Positions 13,250 through 21,837 of a stretch of 64,000 nt of DNA are shown piece after piece. The DNA lies in contig NZ_RMVG01000012.1 of NCBI RefSeq assembly GCF_003813865.1, positions 62,001 through 126,000 of the forward strand. The letters run 5' to 3'. The notes beneath the pieces were generated by a model. It had not been told where the DNA came from. It made no database searches and saw only the letters and a list, made by a program, of their open reading frames with translations. The position numbers were made by a program, and so were the translations under genes. The DNA comes from Candidatus Pantoea deserta. Its GTDB lineage: Bacteria > Pseudomonadota > Gammaproteobacteria > Enterobacterales > Enterobacteriaceae. The stretch's first letter is position 1, and the number at the start of each line of letters is the position of its first letter.

Positions 13250-13603
13250 TTATTGTGACCCGTACGACAGTTTAAAAAAAGGGAGAGTTTGAAGACTTTT
13301 GCGAGCCAGGCAATGCAATTTACGGTAAGTATTGTAAAAAAGTATTAACCCGCTGTTATCAGGCTGTTCTGGCGCTATCCCGCTTGATTATTGGGAGTAA
13401 TCTCATTAACGACGAGCCTCGTCTGAGGGTGGCATCCAAAAAGCGGCGCAGTTACTACAAAATTTTTCCAGCCAGTCCTTAAGAGGCTTTACCCGCGTTT
13501 ACATTTATGCATAGGCAAATAGCATCATTATCCTGTTCATTATTCGCGCATTTTTTTACCATGGTCTACGCTGTGCTCAGTTATGGCGTGCAGAGAAGAA
13601 AAA
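13250..13603. other. Divergent intergenic region ydiY-ydiZ
   Basis: About 350 bases between divergent genes, moderately AT-rich. It must hold the ydiY promoter and probably that of ydiZ. A small inverted repeat GACGAG-C-CTCGTC occurs near 13410. I see no remnant of pfkB, which occupies this interval in E. coli. Confidence 0.45.
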
Positions 13604-13894
13604 ATGAGCGACGATCTGAAACGTTACATTGTCACTTTCCGCTATCAGGAATCCGGTCTTAGCGATATTCAGCGGCTGAACAGCGCCATGGTGGCAGCCG
13701 GTTTCACCACCACGCTAAGCGACGATGAGGGCAAGGCGCACGATCTGGGTACCAACAGTTTTGGTCTGATCAGCGCCCTGTCGCAGGAGGAGTTGCAACA
13801 GCAGGCCATAGCGGCAGGCGAAAGCGTGCTGCACCAGAAACCTGAGGTCAGCGTGACGACGCTGGAGGCGTTCCTGCGCGATGCCTCTCAGTGA
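13604..13894 (+). CDS. ydiZ: YdiZ-like conserved small protein
   Basis: Conserved cytoplasmic protein of 96 residues and unknown function, assigned mainly by synteny (before yniA) and length. The start MSDDLKRYIVTF at 13604 has an AGAGAAG ribosome site just upstream; an in-frame ATG at 13583 would add seven residues. The sequence is acidic with no signal peptide, membrane segment or recognisable motif. Confidence 0.7.
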   Translation: MSDDLKRYIVTFRYQESGLSDIQRLNSAMVAAGFTTTLSDDEGKAHDLGTNSFGLISALSQEELQQQAIAAGESVLHQKPEVSVTTLEAFLRDASQ

Positions 13895-14020
13895 TCATCC
13901 GTTCCGGTAAGCTGTGCGCGAGCGCGGGTTTTACGGGGTGGCGACGCGATATAATCGCTGTTGTGCCGCGTTAAATGCGCACTGAGACCGCAGCCTGGCA
14001 GGTAATAGAGAGGATAGCCC

Positions 14021-14914
14021 ATGTGGACCGCCATAAGTCGTCTGTTAAGCGAGCAGTTAGGTAACGCTGAGATAACCCATCGCCAGGAACTGCCCGGCGG
14101 TGATGTGCATCCCGCCTGGCATATTCGCTATGGCGAACACGACGTCTTCGTCAAGTGCAACAGCCGCGAGATGCTCACCCTGTTTACCTGGGAAGCCGAT
14201 CAGCTGGCGCTGCTGGCGCGAACGCAAAGCGTGCGCGTGCCTGAGGTCTACGGCGTCGGCCACCACCGCGATCAGAGCTTTTTATTACTGGAATACATCG
14301 CGCCGCAGCCGCTGGACGCCGACAACGCCTTTCAACTGGGTCAACAGCTGGCCCGCCTGCATCAGTGGAGCGAGCAGGCGCAGTTCGGCCTCGACTTCGA
14401 CAATAACATCACCACCACGCCGCAACCCAATAGCTGGCTACGGCGCTGGTCCGTTTTCTTTGCAGAGCAGCGTATCGGCTGGCAGCTTCAGCTTGCCGAA
14501 GAGAAAGGCATTACCTATGGCGACACCGAGACGATTGTCAGCTGCGTGCAGCGCGCGCTGGCCTCGCATCACCCGCAGCCTTCGCTGCTGCACGGCGATC
14601 TCTGGCCTGCTAACTGCGCCGGAAGCGCCGAGGGGCCGTGGATTTTCGATCCCGCCTGCTACTGGGGCGATCGCGAATGCGATCTGGCCATGCTGAGCTG
14701 GTTTCCTGATTTGCCGCGTCAGATTTACGAGGGCTATCAGGCGGTCTGGCCGCTGCCGGACGGCTTTTCGCAGCGCCAGCCGGTGTATCAGCTCTATTAC
14801 CTGCTTAACCGCGCTAACGTCTTCGGCGGCAGCTGGTTAAGCGAGGCAAAATTCGCCGTCGAGCGGCTGCTGCATGAAGACGCGCTGGCGCAGCGTCAGG
14901 CCAGACCGGCCTGA
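14021..14914 (+). CDS. yniA: YniA, fructosamine kinase-family protein
   Basis: Protein of 297 residues with the aminoglycoside phosphotransferase/fructosamine kinase fold: LPGGDVHPAWHI as nucleotide loop, VFVKCN with the ATP-binding lysine, the catalytic LLHGDLWPANC (HGDLW) and the metal-binding IFDPACYWGDRECDLAM. Relatives phosphorylate ribulosamines or fructosamines on glycated proteins. It ends four bases from the convergent yniB. Confidence 0.9.
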   Translation: MWTAISRLLSEQLGNAEITHRQELPGGDVHPAWHIRYGEHDVFVKCNSREMLTLFTWEADQLALLARTQSVRVPEVYGVGHHRDQSFLLLEYIAPQPLDADNAFQLGQQLARLHQWSEQAQFGLDFDNNITTTPQPNSWLRRWSVFFAEQRIGWQLQLAEEKGITYGDTETIVSCVQRALASHHPQPSLLHGDLWPANCAGSAEGPWIFDPACYWGDRECDLAMLSWFPDLPRQIYEGYQAVWPLPDGFSQRQPVYQLYYLLNRANVFGGSWLSEAKFAVERLLHEDALAQRQARPA

Positions 14915-14918
14915 CGTT

Positions 14919-15455
14919 TTACAGAAAGCCCAGCAGCGACAGCACGAAATAGCCGGCGACGGCAATCACCACCGGCAGCACGTAAAGCGGAAAGATTTGC
15001 AAAAACAGCGTGTGGTTCGGCACGCGGATCTTCTCTTCCAGCTGCTGCCGCGTGCGCCCTTCACCGCCTTTGGCCTGCTCAAGAATCAGCTGATCCTCAA
15101 TGCCCTCTTTGATGTGGCGCGCCTGACGCGCCATCCGCGAGCCAGATGACTCCAGCGCCAGACCGACAAAGATCAGAATGTAGACGATCCAGAAACCGAT
15201 ATTCATCTGACCATTAAACTCCGGAACCGGCGAATGCTGCCAGAAAAAGCCAAGAAACGGCGTATTGAAGCGGATCATATCGACGATGACGTGGACGAAG
15301 TCGAGCATCACGGCATCAATGCCTGGCTGCTTTTCGCTGTGTCTGAACATAAAGCTCAGCACTGAAATTACCGTCGACAGCAGAGCGAGCAAAAAAATCG
15401 CCCAGCCAGCCACTCGCTTAAGGATGGCGATGCGGCCAGCCTGTTGATAAGTCAT
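14919..15455 (-). CDS. yniB: YniB, inner-membrane protein
   Basis: Protein of 178 residues with at least three hydrophobic spans: near the N-terminus (WAIFLLALLSTVISVLSFMF), in the middle (IGFWIVYILIFVGLALE), and at the C-terminus (LYVLPVVIAVAGYFVLSLLGFL). Function unknown. Synteny yniA-yniB-hxpB matches E. coli. It converges on yniA and diverges from hxpB. Confidence 0.88.
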   Translation of the reverse strand: MTYQQAGRIAILKRVAGWAIFLLALLSTVISVLSFMFRHSEKQPGIDAVMLDFVHVIVDMIRFNTPFLGFFWQHSPVPEFNGQMNIGFWIVYILIFVGLALESSGSRMARQARHIKEGIEDQLILEQAKGGEGRTRQQLEEKIRVPNHTLFLQIFPLYVLPVVIAVAGYFVLSLLGFL

Positions 15456-15589
15456 GGTATCTCCTGTACCTGAATCCAGTTTGCAGTCAGTCTACCTGCC
15501 CGCGGCATTTATTTCCTGAAAAAAGCGCAGCTTTCGCCGCGCGCGCCAGCCCATGATAAGGTAGCGCAAATTCAACAAGGAGCCAGCCG

Positions 15590-16258
15590 ATGAGTTATAC
15601 CCGCCCTGTTTACGCCGCCCTGTTTGATATGGATGGTCTGATCATAGACTCCGAGCCGCTGTGGGATCAGGCTGAAATGGATATTTTCGCCACGCTGAAC
15701 GTCGACCTGTCGCGCCGTCATGAGTTGCCGGACACGCTGGGCCTGCGTATCGATCAGGTGGTGCGCATGTGGTACGAAACGCTGCCCTGGTCAGGTCCCA
15801 CCCAGCAAGAGGTAACCGAGCGCATTATCGCCCGCGCGCTGACGCTGATCGAGGCGCAGCGTCCGCTGTTGCCCGGCGTTAAGCAGGCGTTGCAGCTGTG
15901 TCGCCAGCTGGGGCTGAAAACCGGCCTGGTCTCGGCTTCGCCGCTGATGATGCTGGAGCGCGTGCTGGCGCTGTTCGACCTGCGCGGCGATTTCGACGTG
16001 CTGATTTCCGCCGAGGCGCTGCCCTACAGCAAACCGCATCCGCAGGTTTACCTGAATGCCGCCGAGCGGCTGGGCATCGATCCGCTCAACTGCGTCACGC
16101 TGGAAGACTCCTTCAACGGCATGATCGCCACGAAAGCGGCGCGGATGCGCTCTATTGTGGTTCCCCCTGCCGGCTTGCGCAGCGACGCGCGCTGGTCGCT
16201 GGCGAATGTCAAACTGGACGATCTGACGCAGCTGACCGCCGCACATTTGCTGGGCTAA
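15590..16258 (+). CDS. hxpB: HxpB (YniC), hexitol phosphatase B
   Basis: HAD-superfamily phosphatase of 222 residues. The nucleophile motif FDMDGLIIDSEPLW is at about 13-26, motif II VSASP near 117, the lysine in SKPHPQVY near 147, and EDSFNGMIA supplies motif IV. E. coli HxpB dephosphorylates hexose- and hexitol-6-phosphates, including 2-deoxyglucose-6-phosphate. AAGGAGCC precedes the ATG. A terminator follows at once. Confidence 0.93.
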   Translation: MSYTRPVYAALFDMDGLIIDSEPLWDQAEMDIFATLNVDLSRRHELPDTLGLRIDQVVRMWYETLPWSGPTQQEVTERIIARALTLIEAQRPLLPGVKQALQLCRQLGLKTGLVSASPLMMLERVLALFDLRGDFDVLISAEALPYSKPHPQVYLNAAERLGIDPLNCVTLEDSFNGMIATKAARMRSIVVPPAGLRSDARWSLANVKLDDLTQLTAAHLLG

Positions 16259-16264
16259 CCGCTG

Positions 16265-16289
16265 ACCCGCCGCTGGCGGGTTGTTTTTA
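16265..16289 (+). terminator. Terminator of hxpB
   Basis: Stem ACCCGCC/GGCGGGT with a three-base loop, then TGTTTTT, starting six bases after the stop codon. Confidence 0.9.
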
Positions 16290-16311
16290 TCTGTTGATCG
16301 CCTTCTCAAAA

Positions 16312-16332
16312 AAATAAAACAACGTTTCATTT
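16312..16332. promoter_or_regulatory. KdgR-like operator upstream of kduI
   Basis: A 21-base near-palindrome with AAATAAAAC and GTTTCATTT arms. It differs at only three positions from the KdgR operator core AAATGAAACA-TGTTTCATTT as I remember it. It ends four bases before the -35 box at 16336. KdgR represses pectate and ketodeoxyuronate catabolism genes, including kduI and kduD, in enterobacteria. Confidence 0.75.
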
Positions 16333-16335
16333 TTA

Positions 16336-16364
16336 TTGAATTGATCGTCCACTCCTCCTAAGAT
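16336..16364 (+). promoter_or_regulatory. Promoter of kduI-kduD
   Basis: A -35 box TTGAAT (16336-16341), 17-base spacer and -10 box TAAGAT (16359-16364), about 55 bases before the kduI start and directly after the KdgR-like operator. Confidence 0.65.
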
Positions 16365-16419
16365 GCCCCTCAGACGCCCTGCGGGGCACGCGTAGCTGAC
16401 TTCGCCAGAGAGGATCAAG

Positions 16420-17256
16420 ATGGACGTTCGTCAAAGCATTCACAGTGAACATGCTAAACAGCTCGATACCGACGCGCTGCGCCGTGAATTTCTTATCGAG
16501 GAAATTTTTGCCGCCGACCGCTATACCCTGACCTACAGCCATATCGACCGCATTATCATCGGCGGCGTCATGCCGGTGGCGACCAGCGTGGCCTTCGGCA
16601 ACGAGATGGGCAAACAGCTTGGCGTGAGTTACTTCCTTGAACGCCGCGAGCTGGGCGTCATTAATATCGGCGGTCCGGGTACGGTTGAGGTTGACGGCAA
16701 GGTATGGGAAATCGGCAACGAAGAGGCGCTTTATGTCGGTAAAGGCGCGCAACAGCTCGTCTTCCGCAGCAATGATGCTTCCCGTCCGGCGAAGTTCTAC
16801 TTCAACAGCGCGCCCGCCCATAGCCGCTTCCCCGATAAAAAGATCGGCAAAGAGGACGCGGTGCGCACCACGCTGGGCGATGCGGCAACCTCCAACCGCC
16901 GCACCATTAACAAATATCTGGTGCCGGACGTCCTGCCAACCTGCCAGCTAACCATGGGCCTGACCCGTCTGGATGAGGGCAACCTGTGGAACACCATGCC
17001 TTGCCACACTCATGAACGCCGGATGGAAGTCTACTTCTACTTCGATATGAGTCCGGACAGCGCGGTATTTCACATGATGGGCCAGCCGCAGGAGACGCGA
17101 CATTTGCTGGTGCATAACGAACAGGCGGTCATCTCGCCCAGCTGGTCGATTCATGCCGGTGTCGGCACTCAACGCTACACCTTTATCTGGGGCATGGTCG
17201 GCGAGAATCAGGTATTCGACGACATGGATCATGTCAACATTCGCGATCTGCGCTAA
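16420..17256 (+). CDS. kduI: KduI, 5-keto 4-deoxyuronate isomerase
   Basis: Cupin-type zinc isomerase of 278 residues, the E. coli length. It converts 5-keto-4-deoxyuronate to 2,5-diketo-3-deoxygluconate in pectin and galacturonate catabolism. The metal site lies in [15 protein letters not shown] (His and Glu ligands near 195-205) with a later WSIHAGVGT histidine. AGAGGATCAAG precedes the ATG. kduD follows 16 bases later. Confidence 0.97.
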   Translation: MDVRQSIHSEHAKQLDTDALRREFLIEEIFAADRYTLTYSHIDRIIIGGVMPVATSVAFGNEMGKQLGVSYFLERRELGVINIGGPGTVEVDGKVWEIGNEEALYVGKGAQQLVFRSNDASRPAKFYFNSAPAHSRFPDKKIGKEDAVRTTLGDAATSNRRTINKYLVPDVLPTCQLTMGLTRLDEGNLWNTMPCHTHERRMEVYFYFDMSPDSAVFHMMGQPQETRHLLVHNEQAVISPSWSIHAGVGTQRYTFIWGMVGENQVFDDMDHVNIRDLR

Positions 17257-17272
17257 CAAAGGAGGCGCTCTC

Positions 17273-18034
17273 ATGATACTCAACGCATTTAATCTGGAAG
17301 GCAAAATCGCGCTGGTCACCGGCTGTAATACCGGGCTGGGTCAGGGTATGGCGCTGGGACTGGCCCAGGCCGGTTGCGACATCGTCGGCGTTAACCGCGA
17401 CGATCCCACGGAAACGCAGCAGCGCATCGAAGCGCTTGGCCGCCGCTTCTGGTCTTTACAGGCGGATTTAATCCGTACGGAAGAAGTGCCTGGCGTAGTG
17501 GAACAGGCCGTCGCGGCCGCCGGAAAAATCGATATTCTGGTCAACAACGCCGGAATTATTCGCCGCGAGGATGCGCTCAACTTTAGCGAGCAGGACTGGG
17601 ACGATGTGATGAACATCAACAGCAAAAGCGTGTTTTTCCTGTCGCAGCACGTTGCGCGCCAGTTTATCTCTCAGGGCAACGGCGGCAAAATCATCAATAT
17701 TGCCTCGATGCTGTCGTTCCAGGGCGGTATTCGCGTGCCCTCCTATACCGCATCGAAAAGCGCCGTAATGGGTCTGACGCGCCTGATGGCGAATGAATGG
17801 GCGAAACACGGCATCAATGTCAACGCCATCGCGCCAGGCTATATGGCGACCAATAATACCGAGCAGCTGCGCAGCGATGAGGGTCGCAGCGCGGAAATTC
17901 TGGGACGTATTCCCGCCGCGCGCTGGGGCGTACCGGAAGATATGATGGGACCTGTCGTGTTCCTGGCCTCTTCCGCCTCTGACTATGTGAACGGCTATAC
18001 GCTGGCCGTTGACGGCGGCTGGCTGGCCCGCTAA
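17273..18034 (+). CDS. kduD: KduD, 2-dehydro-3-deoxy-D-gluconate 5-dehydrogenase
   Basis: Short-chain dehydrogenase of 253 residues that reduces the KduI product to 2-keto-3-deoxygluconate. The start at 17273 follows a strong AAAGGAGG site; the frame is open further upstream, inside kduI, but has no signal there. Motifs: TGCNTGLGQG (NAD binding, about 15-24), NNAG, catalytic serine in IASMLSFQG, and YTASK. Confidence 0.96.
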   Translation: MILNAFNLEGKIALVTGCNTGLGQGMALGLAQAGCDIVGVNRDDPTETQQRIEALGRRFWSLQADLIRTEEVPGVVEQAVAAAGKIDILVNNAGIIRREDALNFSEQDWDDVMNINSKSVFFLSQHVARQFISQGNGGKIINIASMLSFQGGIRVPSYTASKSAVMGLTRLMANEWAKHGINVNAIAPGYMATNNTEQLRSDEGRSAEILGRIPAARWGVPEDMMGPVVFLASSASDYVNGYTLAVDGGWLAR

Positions 18035-18313
18035 CCGCTTCACGGCGGCGCGACGCCGCCGTGAGCCTGTCCCGCCAGTAGAGGTTCGTCTTCGCCTCAC
18101 TGTTACTTGTCTGCCTGACCCGCCGTTATGCCTTCCCTGATTCGCCTTTCCTTCTCCTCCTCGCTCGCCGTTACGCCTCCGCCAGGCTCCGTGCCTCTCT
18201 TTTCGGATCAGCCACGCGCTGCAACGCTACGGCCTTTTGCTCAGGTTTCGCTTATAAAAATTCACGCTTCGTTACAGCGTCACAACTTCTCATTTACTGG
18301 ATAAATCCCTATA
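18035..18313 (+). other. Hairpin and C-rich, G-poor tract after kduD
   Basis: No gene found in about 280 bases. A perfect ten-bp hairpin (CACGGCGGCG/CGCCGCCGTG, 18041-18063) lacks a T-run. It is followed, roughly 18095-18205, by a stretch rich in C and T and poor in G, the composition expected of a Rho utilisation site. This could end the kduID transcript; it is a composition-based guess. Confidence 0.45.
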
Positions 18314-18329
18314 CTGGATGCATCGACAG
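18314..18329. promoter_or_regulatory. LexA box upstream of ydjM
   Basis: CTGGATGCATCGACAG fits the CTG-N10-CAG SOS box; with flanks it reads TACTG...CAGTT, matching the extended consensus. It lies 20 bases before the ydjM start. E. coli ydjM is also LexA-regulated. Confidence 0.8.
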
Positions 18330-18348
18330 TTTGCACCCAGGTTTTATC

Positions 18349-18939
18349 ATGACGGGCGAAGGCCACGTAATTTTTGCTATTGCCAGCGCGATTTTTGCTA
18401 AGCGTGCGGAGCTGACCCCGGTGCTGGCGCAGGCCGACTGGTGGCACCTTATTTCCTCCGCGCTGCTTACCTGCCTGCTGCCCGACATTGACCATCCTAA
18501 ATCTACCCTGGGTCAGCGCCTGAAGTGGGTGTCCGTCCCCATTGCGCGGGCCTTTGGCCATCGGGGCTTTACCCATAGTCTGCTGGCCGTCGCCGCCGGC
18601 CTGTGGCTGTTTCAGATCAACGTGCCAGAAGACTGGCTGCTGCCCGCCGACGTTTTGCAGGGTATGACATTGGGGTATCTGAGTCATATCGTGGCGGATA
18701 TGCTGACGCCTGCTGGCGTTCCCCTGCTATGGCCGTGCCGCTGGCGCTTTCGCCTGCCGATCCTGAGAAGCCAGAAAGGCAACCAGCTTGAACGCACCCT
18801 CTGCCTCGCCCTGGTGGGATATGCGCTCTGGTTCCCCCCCGGCGCGCCCTCTTTTGGTGCGCAGGGATGGCCCTCTCAGCTGTTTGATACGCTGCAAAAT
18901 GGCGTATCCCGCCTGATTTCTGCGCAAAAAGCACATTAA
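18349..18939 (+). CDS. ydjM: YdjM, SOS-induced inner-membrane metal-dependent hydrolase family protein
   Basis: YdjM/YbcI-type membrane protein of 196 residues (DUF457, LexA-binding inner-membrane-associated putative hydrolase). Conserved pieces: LLPDIDHPKSTLGQRLKW, AFGHRGFTHSLLAV and GYLSHIVADMLTPAGVPLLWPCRWRF, with His/Asp pairs able to bind metal. The ATG at 18349 gives MTGEGHVIFAIA, which aligns with the E. coli start MTAEGH; a TTG 18 bases upstream is less likely. Control by the LexA box at 18314-18329. Confidence 0.92.
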   Translation: MTGEGHVIFAIASAIFAKRAELTPVLAQADWWHLISSALLTCLLPDIDHPKSTLGQRLKWVSVPIARAFGHRGFTHSLLAVAAGLWLFQINVPEDWLLPADVLQGMTLGYLSHIVADMLTPAGVPLLWPCRWRFRLPILRSQKGNQLERTLCLALVGYALWFPPGAPSFGAQGWPSQLFDTLQNGVSRLISAQKAH

Positions 18940-19092
18940 AACAGCAGAAATCGCTGTCTGGTTATAAGCCATTCCATTTGAATATAAGTAGGCGTTCCAG
19001 CTAACTGCTAACATGCGGAACTTAATTCGTCTGTCACATTATCTGGCGTGACGGCAGCCTGCGCTCTGCCGGACGCTTTCACTGGAGTCAAC

Positions 19093-20481
19093 ATGGATCT
19101 ACCTCTGATTCTTAACCTCGTGGCCTTCGTCGCGCTGCTGCTGTTGCTGTCGCGCCTCGGCCGCCAAAGCTGGAGCCTGTCAAAAAAGGTACTGGTCGGT
19201 CTGGTGATCGGCGTGCTGTTCGGGCTGGCGCTGCAAGCCATCTACGGCGCGCAGAGCGAGGTGCTAAAAACCTCTGTTAGCTGGTTTAATATTGTCGGCA
19301 ACGGCTACGTACAGCTGCTGCAAATGATCGTTATGCCGCTGGTCTTCGCCTCGATTCTCAGCGCCGTGGCGCGCCTGCACAATGCGTCATCGCTGGGGAA
19401 AATCAGCCTGCTGACCATTGGCGTGCTGCTGGTGACCACCGCTGTCTCGGCACTGGTTGGCGTTTTCGTTACCGGTCTGTTTCATCTCAGCGCCGAAGGT
19501 CTGGTGCAGGGCGCGCAGGAGAGCGCGCGTCTGGCGGCCATTCAGAGTAACTATGCGGGCAAAGTCGCCGATCTGACCGTGCCGCAGCTGCTGCTCTCTT
19601 TTGTGCCGAAAAACCCCTTTGCCGATCTGACCGGCGCTAATCCAACCTCCATTATCAGCGTGGTTATCTTTGCCGCGTTCCTCGGCGTGGCGGCGCTACA
19701 GCTGCTGAAAGATGATGAAGTCAAGGGACAGCGCGTGCTGGTGGCGATTGATACGCTGCAATCCTGGGTCATGAAGCTGGTGCGTCTGATCATGAAGCTG
19801 ACGCCGTACGGCGTGCTGGCGCTGATGACCAAAGTGGTGGCCGGTTCTAACCTGCAAGACATCATCAAGCTGGGCGGTTTTGTCGTGGCGTCTTACCTGG
19901 GCCTGGCGATTATGTTCGCCGTGCACGCGCTGCTGCTGTCGGTAAACGGCATCAACCCGCTGCGTTTCTTCCGCAAAGTCTGGCCGGTGATTACCTTTGC
20001 CTTTACCAGCCGCTCCAGCGCCGCGAGTATTCCGCTGAACGTAGAGACCCAGACGCGTCGCCTCGGTGTTCCAGAGTCCATTGCCAGCTTCTCAGCCTCT
20101 TTCGGCGCGACCATAGGTCAGAACGGCTGCGCAGGTCTCTATCCCACTATGCTGGCGGTCATGGTTGCGCCAACCGTGGGCATTAACCCGTTCGATCCGG
20201 TGTGGATTGCGACGCTGGTGGGTATCGTCACGCTGAGCTCGGCCGGTGTTGCAGGCGTCGGCGGCGGCGCGACCTTTGCCGCGCTGATTGTGCTGCCCGC
20301 GATGGGCCTGCCGGTCACGCTGGTGGCGCTGCTGATCTCCATTGAACCGCTGATCGATATGGGACGCACCGCGCTGAACGTTAACGGTTCGATGACCGCC
20401 GGTTCCCTGACCAGCCGCTGGCTGGGTATGACCGACAAAAGCGTGCTGGACAGCGACGAACACGCCGAGCTGGCACACCGC
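19093..20481 (+). CDS. tcyP: TcyP (YdjN), L-cystine:proton/sodium symporter
   Basis: Dicarboxylate/amino acid:cation symporter family (DAACS), 463 residues, the same as E. coli TcyP, which imports cystine. Typical motifs include the serine-rich [15 protein letters not shown] re-entrant loop, QNGCAGLYP, and [24 protein letters not shown] set the start at the ATG 19093 ([12 protein letters not shown]), which aligns with E. coli. The stop codon TAA ends at 20484 if counted with the gene. A terminator follows. Confidence 0.95.
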
Positions 20482-20503
20482 TAAGCCCCTTTTTTTAGCG
20501 ACG

Positions 20504-20532
20504 AAAACCGGACCCTTGCGTCCGGTTTTTTT
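20504..20532 (+). terminator. Terminator of tcyP
   Basis: AAACCGGA pairs with TCCGGTTT around CCCTTGCG, with a seven-base T-run, about 20 bases after the tcyP stop. Confidence 0.9.
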
Positions 20533-20680
20533 ATGCCAGCCTTTTCTGTAGGCTCACGATTATGGCGACGGCGTTAAGGAAGCGTTAAGCGTGGTAAAGA
20601 GAGGAAAAAGTGGCCCGTCTGTGCTTGTTTTCCCCCCTGAAAAGGAGAATGCTGCGGGCAGTTATCGCAGGAGAACCTTC

Positions 20681-21064
20681 ATGAAAAAAGTTATCGCCTC
20701 ACTGCTGGCGCTAACGCTGTTATCGCCAGCTATTGTTTCTGCCCATCCCGGCGGCTGGGGTCCAGGGCCAGCACCGCACTGGGACGGCCATGGTCGCGGC
20801 TGGGGTGGCCCTGGGCCGCTGCGTTTTCTGCCCGAAGCCGCAACCGCGGTTTTAATCGGCGGCCTTACCTACTATCTGCTCAACGGCGCCTACTATCAGC
20901 GTCAGGGGGAAAATTACGTCGTGGTGCAGCCGCCAGCTGAACCCGACGGCGCGATGCGCGCACTGGACTTTAACGGTCGCCGTTTCTACGTGCAGGAAGG
21001 TCACTACTATCAGCGTGACATTAACGGCGAGTACATTGAGGTGCCGCGTCCGGCCGGATTGTAA
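20681..21064 (+). CDS. Exported DUF6515-like protein
   Basis: Small secreted protein of 127 residues. The signal peptide is [21 protein letters not shown]. The mature part opens with a Gly/Pro/Trp-rich segment (HPGGWGPGPAPHWDGHGRGWG). A hydrophobic stretch and tyrosine-rich repeat-like pieces follow: LTYYLLNGAYYQRQGENYVVV and YVQEGHYYQRDINGEYIEV. This architecture recalls DUF6515 proteins; function unknown. The ATG at 20681 follows GCAGGAGAACC; upstream in-frame starts lack a ribosome site and would bury the signal peptide. Confidence 0.72.
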   Translation: MKKVIASLLALTLLSPAIVSAHPGGWGPGPAPHWDGHGRGWGGPGPLRFLPEAATAVLIGGLTYYLLNGAYYQRQGENYVVVQPPAEPDGAMRALDFNGRRFYVQEGHYYQRDINGEYIEVPRPAGL

Positions 21065-21088
21065 AACGCGGACGCCGGCGTCAGAAAG

Positions 21089-21120
21089 AAAACGGCCCGT
21101 CTGTGACGGGCCGTTTTTTT
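21089..21120. terminator. Bidirectional terminator between DUF6515 gene and osmE
   Basis: A perfect 13-bp stem AAAACGGCCCGTC/GACGGGCCGTTTT with a three-base loop, T-runs on both strands (seven on the plus strand). It lies between convergent genes and can serve both. Confidence 0.92.
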
Positions 21121-21138
21121 ATTCGGTTTGGCTGAGGC

Positions 21139-21474
21139 TTACTGAGCAGCCTGCGGATCGGTGTCGTACTCTTTACAGCTCTGGAAGCCGTAGTTCATAA
21201 CACGGCCTGTATCGTTGTAGCTGACGAAGTAGGTCTGCGGCTTGCCGTCACGCTCGCCCAGCACGTAGGTCTGGCAGGTGCCGCGTGCGTGGACCATCGT
21301 AATCTCGGTTGACGCCGGGCCAGCAATCTGGCGCACCTGTTCACGCGTCATGCCTTTTTTCACATCCTTAACTACCGGCTTGCTCACGTAGCTTTCCGCA
21401 CGATCGTAAGCCGTACAACCAGACAGTGCGGCCAGCGTCAGCGCCGCAGCGATACAACCCATTGCTTTTTTCAT
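21139..21474 (-). CDS. osmE: OsmE, osmotically inducible lipoprotein
   Basis: Lipoprotein of 111 residues (E. coli 112) with lipobox LSGC, Cys20, and a BamE/SmpA-like (OmlA) fold: [19 protein letters not shown], then [17 protein letters not shown] and the C-terminal EYDTDPQAA shared with E. coli OsmE. I chose the ATG at 21472-21474 because AGGAAC lies eight bases upstream; two further ATGs (21484-21486, 21499-21501) would lengthen the signal peptide. In E. coli the gene sits next to nadE, as here apart from the inserted transporter. Confidence 0.92.
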   Translation of the reverse strand: MKKAMGCIAAALTLAALSGCTAYDRAESYVSKPVVKDVKKGMTREQVRQIAGPASTEITMVHARGTCQTYVLGERDGKPQTYFVSYNDTGRVMNYGFQSCKEYDTDPQAAQ

Positions 21475-21837
21475 CTTGTTGTTCCTCATTTTATTATCCA
21501 TGTAAGCATAAGCCTGGAATAGAAATGCAGATTAATCAACTTTATGGCGCACTTTAGGCCGAGTCTGAAGTGTCAGATTTTCGTAAAAGGGCTGTGCATA
21601 TCCCGATCGGCCCGTATAATCCTGCGCGAGAATCTGCTCGCCTGAACGGCGTTTCCGGAGATGAAATGTATAGACAGCGCGAGGCCCGCTAACCTTGCCG
21701 CCAGGATAACCGTCCCGCGATCGCGCGGCGCGGCTTTTCTCAGTCAGCCTGGCGCGCGACCAGCCTGACCGTCGAACGCATCCATACGCCTTTTAGAAAC
21801 CGATGATCCCCCACTCAGTAACCCCTTCAGAGGACGA
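21475..21837. other. Divergent intergenic region osmE-MFS transporter
   Basis: About 360 bases. A TATAAT box on the plus strand near 21614 could serve the MFS gene, but its -35 region is poor and the leader would be over 200 bases. On the minus strand the osmE promoter must lie near 21500-21560. No protein or RNA gene recognised. Confidence 0.45.

Noticed and set aside
17153..17272. Upstream extension of kduD into kduI
   Set aside because: The added 40 residues translate kduI sequence out of frame; AAAGGAGG at the 17273 ATG decides the start.
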